Assembly (NCBI GenBank): GCA_029310945.1
Contig: JARJFC010000020.1
Location: 7,641-71,640, forward strand
Length of the DNA: 64,000 bases
Direction of reading: 5' to 3'
From: Leptospira sp. 96542
GTDB lineage: Bacteria; Spirochaetota; Leptospiria; Leptospirales; Leptospiraceae
Within the stretch, counting starts at the first letter, position 1. Each line of letters begins with the position of its first letter. A program made the position numbers and the translations under genes. Shown piece after piece: positions 36,150 to 44,740 of the stretch. The notes beneath the pieces are model-generated. The model was given only the letters and a program-made list of their open reading frames with translations. It searched no databases and was not told the DNA's origin.

Positions 36150-37406
36150 ATGACCATTTTGGATACAAACCTTCTCTTCTTTCATTTACAATCGATACTT
36201 AGTACACTACCCAGAGGCAATTATGTAGTGTATGACGAAGAAATTCGTGTTTTTGCCATTGCCGGAGAAGATATTTCAAAACGCGGAGTCGTCACAGCAG
36301 ATGTATTAGGTAAAACCCTGGGAGATATGAACCCTGCCTCCGTTGAACTATGGGAATCTAAAATCCTTGCGGCACTCCAAGGGGAAACATTCGAAACCGT
36401 CCATAAATTTGGGGAGGATCACTACCAAATCAGGATTTCCCCTCTTGTTTTTCCCAATGAGACAAGCAAATTTGTCCTATTTTTTAGCATGAACATCACA
36501 GAGCATAAAAAGGCTTTGGAAGAATTGGAATTTTTACAAAGAAAAAAAACGGATGTGGTGGATTATGAAGAGTCTCTCCACCGCGAAATCGTTAAAATCT
36601 TCAATTGGCGCCAAGAAATCGAAGGTAAGGGCAATAATAAAACTTGGATGGAGCAGGCACTCCCCAATCTCAATACTTCCCTAATGCAGGGTTCTGGTCT
36701 TGGAGCCCTTGTCACCACTGTGGGCTCCCTCATTCGTAAGGCAAAAAAAGAAGGCGATGCGTACACTGTGCCCGCTTTTGCAATGGAACTTTTGGAAGAA
36801 AACTTTGCGAGTACCAAAAAACTCGTCAAAACTTTGGCCGAAGCCCAAACTGTTTTTGAAAGTTTAAATAAAGAGCCCGAAGTTTTGACCCTACTTGATG
36901 TACTTTCCCTCATCCGAGAAGAAGTCAATTATTTGCACGATATGCTTCAGATCAAAAACCAATCTGTGATGATTTCGAATTTACAAAATGGTTATGAGAT
37001 GAAAATTTCTTGCCTTCGCCACTCACTCCAGGTTTCCATTCGCGAACTTTTCATCAACGCAATGAAATATGCGCCTGATGGAGCATCGATTTATGTCTTA
37101 TTCCTTCGCACGGGAGATACAATCTCTGTAAAATTTTTGAATCCACCAATGGATGCATCAATCAATCAATTTGACTTTACAAAATCGGAAGAATCTGTAC
37201 TCTTTCAGCCATTCTATCGAGTGAACAAATATGTAGATGAACGTTTCTTAAAAGAGGAGTTTGGATTGGGGCTTGGTCTTCCTGTTGTCAAAAAATTACT
37301 GGAAGACATGGGAGCAAAAGTTTATTTCCAAGTTGGGAAATCCAATCTGTACGGTGGAAAGAGTGAAGAAGTTTCGGTCAGTTTGGAATTTAAATTAGTT
37401 TCGTAA
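36150..37406 (+). CDS. PAS protein with histidine-kinase-like ATPase domain but no H-box
   Basis: A 418-residue cytosolic protein heading the chemotaxis island. It has a PAS-like domain (about 15-125) ending in MNITEHKKALEELEFLQ, a helical linker, and a C-terminal HATPase-like domain (about 290-415). That domain has an N-box (ELFINAMKYAPD, Glu299, Asn303), an F-box-like FQPFYRV and G2 GLGLGLP (372-378). The G1 DxGxG is replaced by FLNPP (Asn331), and no phosphorylatable HisKA histidine motif is seen. The linker block with TSLMQGSGLGALVTTV and the FLNPP signature are shared with the protein at 42941-44188, so the two are paralogues. Function unknown; a regulator or scaffold of the Che proteins is inference. 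Confidence 0.8.
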   Translation: MTILDTNLLFFHLQSILSTLPRGNYVVYDEEIRVFAIAGEDISKRGVVTADVLGKTLGDMNPASVELWESKILAALQGETFETVHKFGEDHYQIRISPLVFPNETSKFVLFFSMNITEHKKALEELEFLQRKKTDVVDYEESLHREIVKIFNWRQEIEGKGNNKTWMEQALPNLNTSLMQGSGLGALVTTVGSLIRKAKKEGDAYTVPAFAMELLEENFASTKKLVKTLAEAQTVFESLNKEPEVLTLLDVLSLIREEVNYLHDMLQIKNQSVMISNLQNGYEMKISCLRHSLQVSIRELFINAMKYAPDGASIYVLFLRTGDTISVKFLNPPMDASINQFDFTKSEESVLFQPFYRVNKYVDERFLKEEFGLGLGLPVVKKLLEDMGAKVYFQVGKSNLYGGKSEEVSVSLEFKLVS

Positions 37407-37502
37407 AAAAAATCGGATTCAATTCTAAACTTTTTTTCGTCGATAAGAGATAGAGTATATTCTCATTTTGTAGAATTTCTAAAACCAGAGGGAAATTATC
37501 CT

Positions 37503-38036
37503 ATGAATTTTACCAACACGGACCTTGAGCCGCTAGCCGATGAAACGGATGATTTTGATGAGGATGAGGATACTCTCGAAAGTCGGTATCTGATTTTTTC
37601 ATTGGCTGATCGGAGTTACGGAATCGAAATCAAGTTCATCACAGAGATTGTGGGGATGCAAACCATAACGGAAATTCCTGATATGCCTAGCTTCATCAAA
37701 GGGGTGATCAACCTACGTGGTAAGGTCATTGCCCTTGTGGATGTGCGGGAACGTTTTAAAATGGATTCCATTGGTTATAACGATAAAACCTGCGTCATCA
37801 TTCTCAGCGTAAACCAACAACTCATTGGACTCATTGTGGATACAGTGAAAGAAGTAATTAAAATCTCAGGCCAAAATATGGAAGAAGCACCTCGTTTTGG
37901 CGAACACGAAGGAAATCAATTCGTAAAATCCATCGCAAAAGTAAATGAGGATGTAAAAGTTTTACTCAACATCCAAAAATTACTCAAAGACGAAGACAAA
38001 CAGGCGATAGACGCCGCAATCAGCAATCAAACATAA
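37503..38036 (+). CDS. cheW: Chemotaxis coupling protein CheW
   Basis: A 177-residue CheW adaptor linking receptors to CheA. An acidic N-terminal extension (about 1-25) precedes the SH3-like CheW domain: LIFSLADRSYGIEIKFITEIVG, MPSFIKGVINLRGKVIALVDVRERF, LIGLIVDTVKEVIKIS. It is the first clear Che gene of a tight row (15-base gap to the receptor gene). GTCGATAA at 37439-37446 resembles a flagellar sigma-28 -10 element, but its spacing to TAAA is wrong. Confidence 0.93.
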   Translation: MNFTNTDLEPLADETDDFDEDEDTLESRYLIFSLADRSYGIEIKFITEIVGMQTITEIPDMPSFIKGVINLRGKVIALVDVRERFKMDSIGYNDKTCVIILSVNQQLIGLIVDTVKEVIKISGQNMEEAPRFGEHEGNQFVKSIAKVNEDVKVLLNIQKLLKDEDKQAIDAAISNQT

Positions 38037-38051
38037 TCGGAGAAAAGAGAA

Positions 38052-39599
38052 ATGTTCAATTTTAAAAATATGACGGTTAAAGGCAAACTCATCCTCGGTT
38101 TTAGTTTGCTTGTGTTTTTCATCGGGGTCGGCACTGGTTCTGGGATTTATAGTGTGAATACTTTCAATGATAAGGTCACAGAGATTGTGACAATCTATTC
38201 ACCCAAGGTGCAACTTTCAGAGAAGATCAGGACAAAGTTTTTGATCCTTGTACGGAACGAAAAAAACCTAATCCTCGACCAAACGGTTGAGCTTATGAAC
38301 AAACGGCTGGAAGCAAGAAAAAAATATAGTGCAGAATTTTTAGATACAATTTCCGCTTTGGAAAAAATTGGAAACCAAAAAGACAAAGAAAAATTGGTTT
38401 TGATGAGGGCAGCTTACAAGGATTACGACGAGGCTTACGAAGAGCTCAAAGTTTTTGCACTTAGAAATCAAACTGCTGAAGCGCAATTTATTTCCTCAAA
38501 TAAGAGTAGAATTGCGGTGGATAAGTTTGATAGCGTTGCTGATGAAATTGCCCAAATGGCAAGTGATGATATGGACGAGGCCAATAAAGTTACAGACGAT
38601 TACTACCAAGGTATTTTTATCTTTATGGTAGCACTCTTTATCGTTTCGGCTGTGGTTTCTATCCTCATTGCAGCATGGATCATCATTAGTATTACAAAAG
38701 CACTCAATTCTGCAGTGGAAATTGCGGCCACTGTTTCTACGGCTGCCGAACAAGTTTCGTCCACTGCCTACTCTTTGAGCCAAGGGGCAAGTGAACAAGC
38801 GGCATCCATCGAAGAAACAACGGCATCCATTGAAGAAATGTCCTCTTCGGTTACGCAAAATGCAACTGCCGCTAACGAAACCAATGATATCGCAACCACA
38901 TCCGCACGCGAAACCACTCGTGGTCAAGATTCTGTATTGAAAACATTGGAAGCTATGCGTAATATATCTTCTCGCATCAAAATCATTGAAGAAATTGCAT
39001 ACCAAACCAATTTACTTGCATTAAATGCTGCCATTGAAGCAGCCCGGGCTGGAAAACACGGAAAGGGTTTTGCCGTTGTGGCGGACGAAGTTCGTAAACT
39101 TGCGGAACGTTCACAAGTGGCGGCACAAGAAATCAACCAACTCTCTACGAACAGTGTGAACCTTGCAGAACAAGCAGGTAAAGTCATCGAAGAGATTGTA
39201 CCTAGCATCAACAAAACTGCTGAACTTGTATCAAGCATTGCCGATGCTTCTAAAGAACAGTCTGCGGGTATCAACCAAATCTCCATTGCCATGACCCAAA
39301 TGGACCAAACAACGCAGATTTCTGCTTCCGCTTCGGAAGAACTTGCGGCAACTTCAAATGAATTAAAAGAACAATCAGGTCACCTAATGGATATTATGGG
39401 AACACTTGTTCAAATCAACCGTGAAAAATTAATGAGTTCGCATAAAAAACAAAAGACTACAACCACTCCAGGGGATCTGAAGAATATTGCCGCCGAGTTT
39501 GGTAAATCACCAAAGGCAGGATTTTCCAATGGTAAATCCTCAAAACCCAATGGTGCATTGAGTCCAATGACTGACCAAGAACTGACAGAAAAATTCTAA
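38052..39599 (+). CDS. Methyl-accepting chemotaxis protein without HAMP
   Basis: A 515-residue receptor. TM1 about 13-33, a periplasmic helical-bundle sensor (about 34-187), TM2 about 188-214, then directly [20 protein letters not shown]. No room remains for a HAMP domain. The signalling hairpin is canonical: [20 protein letters not shown], with [18 protein letters not shown]. Methylation-type Glu/Gln pairs occur in [19 protein letters not shown]. The hydrophilic tail carries no CheR-docking pentapeptide. It is followed 4 bases later by cheA. The ligand is unknown. Confidence 0.93.
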   Translation: MFNFKNMTVKGKLILGFSLLVFFIGVGTGSGIYSVNTFNDKVTEIVTIYSPKVQLSEKIRTKFLILVRNEKNLILDQTVELMNKRLEARKKYSAEFLDTISALEKIGNQKDKEKLVLMRAAYKDYDEAYEELKVFALRNQTAEAQFISSNKSRIAVDKFDSVADEIAQMASDDMDEANKVTDDYYQGIFIFMVALFIVSAVVSILIAAWIIISITKALNSAVEIAATVSTAAEQVSSTAYSLSQGASEQAASIEETTASIEEMSSSVTQNATAANETNDIATTSARETTRGQDSVLKTLEAMRNISSRIKIIEEIAYQTNLLALNAAIEAARAGKHGKGFAVVADEVRKLAERSQVAAQEINQLSTNSVNLAEQAGKVIEEIVPSINKTAELVSSIADASKEQSAGINQISIAMTQMDQTTQISASASEELAATSNELKEQSGHLMDIMGTLVQINREKLMSSHKKQKTTTTPGDLKNIAAEFGKSPKAGFSNGKSSKPNGALSPMTDQELTEKF

Positions 39600-39603
39600 A
39601 TCC

Positions 39604-41493
39604 ATGAAGATGAATCGAGAAGAGTTTTTACTCGATTTTATTCCAGAAGCATATGAGCTCATCGAGAATTGTGAAACATCCATTCTCGACATTGAAGAGC
39701 TCAATCATGTTTCGGGTGAATTCGATGAAGACCTAATCAATAATCTATTCCGGGCTGTCCATACCTTAAAGGGTTCTGCTGGGTTACTCAAACTAGAAAC
39801 ATTAGTGAAGGTAACCCATGAGGCCGAAACCCTTATGGACATTCTCAGGAAGGAGCGTATCCTCCCTTCAGAAGATATCTGCCAAGTTCTCATCAATACC
39901 TGCGACCAGTTGCGGATGCTTTTGCAAAAGATAGAAGCAACCAAAGCGAACCCGGAGTTTGACGATGAGTCGGCTGCGATTGTTACCGTACTCCAGAGAG
40001 AAATTAAAAACTTAAAACCAGAAGACTCTCAAACGGATTCGAATTCGGGAACAAACAAATCAAAAAAAGTATATGAAGTGTTTGGTGAAGAAGAGGAAAC
40101 TGAGGTTTCCGAAACTGATAAACCAAAGTTTGAAATATTTGAAGATGAGAAAAAAAGGTATGAGGTTTTTTCAGAAGAGGTAGTGGCACTTGCAAATAAT
40201 ACAGCACCCACTATCGAAATTACGGAACCTGAAACCCAAATCCCTGAACCAAAAGAAACAATTACGACTACCCAAGAACAAAAACAAAACACAACAACAC
40301 AGACCCCAAATAACCAACGAAAAGAAATCAAAGTGGCAAATGAGAAATTGGATGCCCTGATGGATTTAGTTGGGGAACTTGTGATTGCGGAATCTAATGT
40401 AACACAACATATGATTGTTAAGCGGTTAAAAAATGAGGATTATAATTCTGCATTGAATCGCCTTCATAAAATCGTTTTTGATTTACAAGAAGTTGCTTTG
40501 TCAACCCGAATGATTCCTATCTCTGGAGTATTCCAGAAGATGTCGCGTTTAGTTCGTGATTTACAAAAAAAATCCAACAAAAAAGTAGCTTTGTACATCC
40601 ATGGTGAAGACACAGAAATCGATAAATCAATTGTAGATTTGATAGCCGATCCCATCATACATATCCTCAGAAATTCGATTGATCATGGAATTGAAACTGC
40701 CGAAGAACGACAGTTAAATAGTAAACCTGAAATTGGTTCTATCCAGCTCAGTGCTAGGCAGTCAGTCAATGAGGTTTGGATTTTAATCAAAGACGATGGT
40801 CGTGGTTTATCGCGCGAGAAAATTCTACAAAAATGTATCGAAAAAGGTATTTTGACAGGCGACGGTTCCAATCTAACCGATAAAGAAGTTTATAATTTAA
40901 TTTTTGTTCCTGGTTTGTCCACAGCCAAAGAGGTAACAGATATTTCTGGTCGTGGTGTTGGTATGGACATCGTAAAACAGAATATCGAAAAGTTAGGTGG
41001 TAAGATAGAGATTTTGAGCCGACCTGGAAGGGGAACCACTTTCATATTACGAATTCCACTTTCTCTTGGTATAATGGAAGGAACTGTGGTAAGGGTTGGA
41101 ACAAAATTCTTTACCATTCAAACCATTGAACTCAGGGAATTTGTAAGTTTGCGCGATCGTGAGGAAATTCCATTAGAAGCTGGACAAACTGTAATTGATG
41201 TTCGGGGAAAATTTATTCCAATATTCGATATGAATCAAGTTCTCAATCACAGGGAAAAATTGATTTATGATAATATTGATCCATTGATGGTAATGATTGA
41301 ATACGATAAAAAATTACTCGGCATTCGTGTGGATGAGGTAGTAGGAAACCAAAACGTAGTGATCAAACCGTTACAAGGTCTGACAGAAGGTGCGAAGGGA
41401 GTCAATGGGTTTACGATTCTTGGAAACGGAAATGTAAGTACAATATTGGACGTAAAATCCATATTCCAAAAATTACAAAGTTTGGAAGAATGA
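39604..41493 (+). CDS. cheA: Chemotaxis histidine kinase CheA
   Basis: A 629-residue CheA. P1/HPt (about 1-130) has phospho-accepting His53 in FRAVHTLKGSAG. A long acidic linker (about 135-245) replaces an obvious P2 domain and contains three copies of [YF]E[VI]F-x-[ED]-E (157, 176, 186). P3 dimerisation starts at KLDALMDLVGELVIAESN. P4 ATPase has HILRNSIDHGIE, DDGRGLS and GRGVGMDIV. The P5 CheW-like domain runs from about 495 to the end. The kinase motifs are intact. It overlaps cheB by four bases (ATGA). Confidence 0.96.
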   Translation: MKMNREEFLLDFIPEAYELIENCETSILDIEELNHVSGEFDEDLINNLFRAVHTLKGSAGLLKLETLVKVTHEAETLMDILRKERILPSEDICQVLINTCDQLRMLLQKIEATKANPEFDDESAAIVTVLQREIKNLKPEDSQTDSNSGTNKSKKVYEVFGEEEETEVSETDKPKFEIFEDEKKRYEVFSEEVVALANNTAPTIEITEPETQIPEPKETITTTQEQKQNTTTQTPNNQRKEIKVANEKLDALMDLVGELVIAESNVTQHMIVKRLKNEDYNSALNRLHKIVFDLQEVALSTRMIPISGVFQKMSRLVRDLQKKSNKKVALYIHGEDTEIDKSIVDLIADPIIHILRNSIDHGIETAEERQLNSKPEIGSIQLSARQSVNEVWILIKDDGRGLSREKILQKCIEKGILTGDGSNLTDKEVYNLIFVPGLSTAKEVTDISGRGVGMDIVKQNIEKLGGKIEILSRPGRGTTFILRIPLSLGIMEGTVVRVGTKFFTIQTIELREFVSLRDREEIPLEAGQTVIDVRGKFIPIFDMNQVLNHREKLIYDNIDPLMVMIEYDKKLLGIRVDEVVGNQNVVIKPLQGLTEGAKGVNGFTILGNGNVSTILDVKSIFQKLQSLEE

Positions 41494-42524
41494 TTCGCCT
41501 TTTAATTGTTGATGACCAAAATGTCGTACGGAATGTACTTTCAAATGCATTTCAAGATGACAAATACATTGAAGTTGTGGGTACTGCATCCAATGCTTTG
41601 GATGCAAAAAAAATAGTTCCTGAGCTTAGACCAGATGTAATTAGTTTGGATGTTGACATGCCTGGTATGAGCGGTTTGGATTTTTTAGATTGGCTCATAC
41701 CAAACTACCCTTGTTCGGTCATCATGCTTAGCACTTATACGGAAACTGGTGCACAAGTTACCTTAAAGGCTTTACAGAAGGGAGCTATGGACTTTGTCCA
41801 AAAACCAGACGGTACCGAAGAAGATTTTTTAAGGATGCTGAAAGAACTTAGTTTTAAGATTAAAAAATTAGGTACGTCCCCGAAACCAAAATACGCACTC
41901 ACTGCATTTTCTGGCGATAAACTGAAAGGTCCCAAATCCAAACTTGGATTTATCAATTTGATCGCCGTCGGAGCATCCACTGGCGGAACGCAAGCCATTG
42001 ATTTTATACTAAACAGGTTGCCAAATGGACTTCCTCCCATTGTCATAGTACAACATATGCCAGAACATTTTACGGCTCTTTTTGCAAATAGATTGTGCCA
42101 AACTAGCGGTTTGCCAGTAAAAGAAGCTGCTCATGGCGATATCTTAGAAGAAGGATTTGTTTATTTAGCTCCTGGCGATAAACATATGTTAGTTCGTAGG
42201 CTTGCTGGAAAAATGTATTTAGAAATTGAATCATTTGATAAAGTATCGGGACATAGGCCATCCGTGGATGTAATGTTTAATTCCATTGCAAAGGGTGGGA
42301 TGGCTAAAAATTGTTTGGCGATCCTTCTGACAGGAATGGGTCGTGATGGTGCCATCGGACTGAAAAACATTAAAGATGCAAAGGGAAAAACGATTGCGCA
42401 GGATGAAACATCTTCGGTTGTTTATGGGATGCCGAAAGAGGCCTTTCTTCTTGGTGCTGTGGAAAAACCAATGGCACTCAGTCGAATTCCGAATGAAATT
42501 GTACAAATTGTAGAAACTGGATAG
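41490..42524 (+). CDS. cheB: Chemotaxis protein-glutamate methylesterase CheB
   Basis: A 344-residue response-regulator esterase that demethylates or deamidates receptors. Receiver: phospho-acceptor Asp54 (SLDVDMPGMSG), Lys105. Methylesterase domain with catalytic triad Ser163 (GASTGG), His189 (QHMPEHF), Asp286 (GMGRDG). Full length and intact. It is translationally coupled to cheA; 11 bases to the CheY-like gene. The partner methyltransferase cheR is not in the window. Confidence 0.96.
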   Translation: MIRLLIVDDQNVVRNVLSNAFQDDKYIEVVGTASNALDAKKIVPELRPDVISLDVDMPGMSGLDFLDWLIPNYPCSVIMLSTYTETGAQVTLKALQKGAMDFVQKPDGTEEDFLRMLKELSFKIKKLGTSPKPKYALTAFSGDKLKGPKSKLGFINLIAVGASTGGTQAIDFILNRLPNGLPPIVIVQHMPEHFTALFANRLCQTSGLPVKEAAHGDILEEGFVYLAPGDKHMLVRRLAGKMYLEIESFDKVSGHRPSVDVMFNSIAKGGMAKNCLAILLTGMGRDGAIGLKNIKDAKGKTIAQDETSSVVYGMPKEAFLLGAVEKPMALSRIPNEIVQIVETG

Positions 42525-42535
42525 GAGATAACACA

Positions 42536-42904
42536 ATGGCCAAAAAGATTTTATTATGCGATGACGCACCAACTGCACTGAAATTGATGCAAATGGTATT
42601 ATCAGACGAAGGTTACGAAATTCATAAAGCAGAAAATGCGGAACAAGCAATGAAGTCGCTCGAACAGAATGGACCTTTTGATGGTTGTGTCTTTGACGTT
42701 AACATGCCTGGCAAAAATGGAATTGAATTGACCCGTGACTTTCTTGCTCACCCAAAAGGTTCCAATGCAAAAATTTTAATCGTATCTACAGAATCAAGTG
42801 ACCATCTTAGGCAAGCTGGCAAAGAAGCTGGTGTGAAGGCTTGGATTGTGAAACCTTTTGAAGATGAAGATTTAATTGAAGTTTTACAAAAGATCCTTTC
42901 TTAG
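42536..42904 (+). CDS. CheY-like single-domain response regulator
   Basis: A 122-residue stand-alone receiver. Acidic pocket LLCDDAP (9-10), phospho-acceptor Asp54 (VFDVNMPGKNG), Thr/Ser in VSTES, and Lys106 (IVKPF). No output domain. Its place after cheB makes it the likely CheA target, i.e. a CheY, but other CheY copies may exist elsewhere in the genome, so the motor role is inferred. A GGAG-type site precedes the start. Confidence 0.92.
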   Translation: MAKKILLCDDAPTALKLMQMVLSDEGYEIHKAENAEQAMKSLEQNGPFDGCVFDVNMPGKNGIELTRDFLAHPKGSNAKILIVSTESSDHLRQAGKEAGVKAWIVKPFEDEDLIEVLQKILS

Positions 42905-42940
42905 TTTAGACCTGTCTAATTAAAGAAAATAGGATACTTT

Positions 42941-44188
42941 TTGAAAACTGCTACTAAAACCGTACTAGTCGTTGATGATGATGATTTAGCCTTAGACTCA
43001 ATTCGATCGATGCTCGGATCTTCAGAATTTGAAATAGAAACTGCATCCGATGGCATTGAGGCATTGGAAAAATTGTCGAAGTCAAATTATCTCGTGGTGG
43101 TAACCGATTTACAAATGCCCCGAATGAACGGGGTGGATTTAGTGGCGCAGATCAAAGGATTACCCCGAAAACCCATTATCATTGTAGCCTCCGTTGTTGC
43201 AGATATTGATTCCGTAACAATGCTTATGCGAGAGGGTGTTTATGACTACATTCAAAAACCTTATAATTATGATAATTTGATTTCTCGGTTAGAAAGAGCT
43301 TTCGAGGTAGCTGAACTTCGTGCGATCAAAGCTCGGTCTGAGTCAGAACGTGCACTGCGAATACAAGAGCAGCTCAATTGGAACCTCTGGAAAGAAAAAA
43401 TCATAAAGGGCAATACGGATGCGTCTGACAACCAACTGATCGGAAGTATTCGCACTTCACTCAGCCAGGGTGCAGGTTTTGGGGCTTTGGTGAGTCTGAT
43501 CAAACGAATTCAAAAAAAATCCATTTTACAAGCAGATCAATATTTAGTCCCTGCGGTTTTAATGGAGTCATTATTTGAGAATGGTCATGCTGCCAAACAA
43601 GTAATCGATTTGTTTGAAGAGATGGAATTGATTGGCTCGAACGATCTCAACGCAACCTACCTATCTATAGCCGATATTTATCAATTATTAGATGATGTTA
43701 TACTTGAAGTTAACGAGTTTTCCAGTATAAACAACCATACAATTTTACTTGGAAAAAATTCATACACGGTTTTAAATTCATTTATCCTTGGAAATGCTGA
43801 ATATTTAAAAAAAGCATTTAAAGAAATTATTTTTAATGCCTTAAAGTTTTCGATTCCTGATTCAAAAATTTACATAACACTAGCGAAGCAAGACGATAAG
43901 TTTTTGTTAGGTTTTTTAAATCCGCCCGAGAAAGACCAACATGGCAATTACGGAATCGATGAAGTTTATGAAAATTTAATCTTCGAACCATTTTTTCGAA
44001 TTTCGAAGTTAGTATATGAAAAATATCCAACAATGGACTTTGGTTTGGGTTTAACCTATGTTGATAAAGTCATTCGGAAACACGCAGGTCTAGTCCGGCC
44101 ATTTTTAGTTAGAAATTATTTGGACAGTATGGGCTCAAAATATTTTGTAAATTTTGAAGTTGAACTACCATTATCTCAAATTTCTTAA
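42941..44188 (+). CDS. Receiver fused to histidine-kinase-like ATPase domain lacking H-box
   Basis: A 415-residue protein. The N-terminal receiver (about 6-120) is intact: DDDD at 12-15, Asp56 in VTDLQMPRMNG, Lys in IQKPYNY. A coiled linker follows, then the same unusual module as in the protein at 36150: TSLSQGAGFGALVSLI, an N-box (EIIFNALKFSIPD, Glu295, Asn299), FLNPP in place of G1 (Asn327), FEPFFRI, and FGLGLTYVDKV. No phospho-accepting histidine motif is visible between receiver and ATPase. The TTG start has AGGAT upstream. It ends in a 4-base convergent overlap with cheD. Possibly an output or allosteric element of the Che pathway; unproven. Confidence 0.8.
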   Translation: MKTATKTVLVVDDDDLALDSIRSMLGSSEFEIETASDGIEALEKLSKSNYLVVVTDLQMPRMNGVDLVAQIKGLPRKPIIIVASVVADIDSVTMLMREGVYDYIQKPYNYDNLISRLERAFEVAELRAIKARSESERALRIQEQLNWNLWKEKIIKGNTDASDNQLIGSIRTSLSQGAGFGALVSLIKRIQKKSILQADQYLVPAVLMESLFENGHAAKQVIDLFEEMELIGSNDLNATYLSIADIYQLLDDVILEVNEFSSINNHTILLGKNSYTVLNSFILGNAEYLKKAFKEIIFNALKFSIPDSKIYITLAKQDDKFLLGFLNPPEKDQHGNYGIDEVYENLIFEPFFRISKLVYEKYPTMDFGLGLTYVDKVIRKHAGLVRPFLVRNYLDSMGSKYFVNFEVELPLSQIS

Positions 44189-44730
44189 AAAGTAAATATG
44201 GATGTTTTTTTGACCATTCGTTCTCGAACTTTTGTTTCGAAGTGTTTTTCTTGGTTTCGTATTTCTTCGTTTTGTGTTGGTAATATTTTGGTTATATAAA
44301 CATCGTAATTGTCTGTGTGAAATACTAGTTTTCTGTAGTAAACACCACCAGTATCTTCACTAATGATAGGTATATTATCAGTCTGTAAAAAATCTTTCAC
44401 AAACTGAACATTTTTCAAGCCCGCAAAATTTGATTTTAACATCGCTGTTTGGCTTCCTCCAAAAATTTTTGCTTTCAATTGATTCCTGGCGATGTTATTT
44501 TTTACAAACTCATTGATCATTCTTTCCATTGAAGTTACACCGTACCGGAAACTTTGCCTTTCTTCTTTTTGGTTTGAGGTGCCTGGCAATAGGATATGAT
44601 TGATGGCGGACATCTTTGTTCGTTCGTGGTACAAACAGACCGACACACATGATCCAAGAATGGTTCGGATTTCGTAGTGTCCTGACGTAAAGTATGCTTC
44701 TCCAATATTGAGGTATACTTTTTGTTTCAT
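44185..44730 (-). CDS. cheD: Chemotaxis receptor glutamine deamidase CheD
   Basis: A 181-residue CheD, which deamidates receptor glutamines and in some bacteria couples to CheC/CheY-P. Catalytic Cys28 in TILGSCVSVCLY and His45 in AINHILLP are present at the expected spacing. FGGSQTAM and NIPIISEDTGGVYYRKLVF complete the family pattern. It is on the opposite strand to the rest of the island, convergent with the receiver-ATPase gene and divergent (10 bases) from the next gene. Confidence 0.93.
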   Translation of the reverse strand: MKQKVYLNIGEAYFTSGHYEIRTILGSCVSVCLYHERTKMSAINHILLPGTSNQKEERQSFRYGVTSMERMINEFVKNNIARNQLKAKIFGGSQTAMLKSNFAGLKNVQFVKDFLQTDNIPIISEDTGGVYYRKLVFHTDNYDVYITKILPTQNEEIRNQEKHFETKVRERMVKKTSIFTF

Positions 44731-44740
44731 ATTATTAGAG

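Noticed and set aside
37426..37446. Flagellar sigma-28 promoter before cheW
   Set aside because: GTCGATAA resembles the -10 element, but the nearest TAAA is only 9 bases upstream instead of about 15.
38496..39005. 169-codon Cys-rich frame antisense to the receptor gene
   Set aside because: Its cysteine richness follows from the complement of Ala/Thr/Gln-rich receptor codons; no start context or family support.
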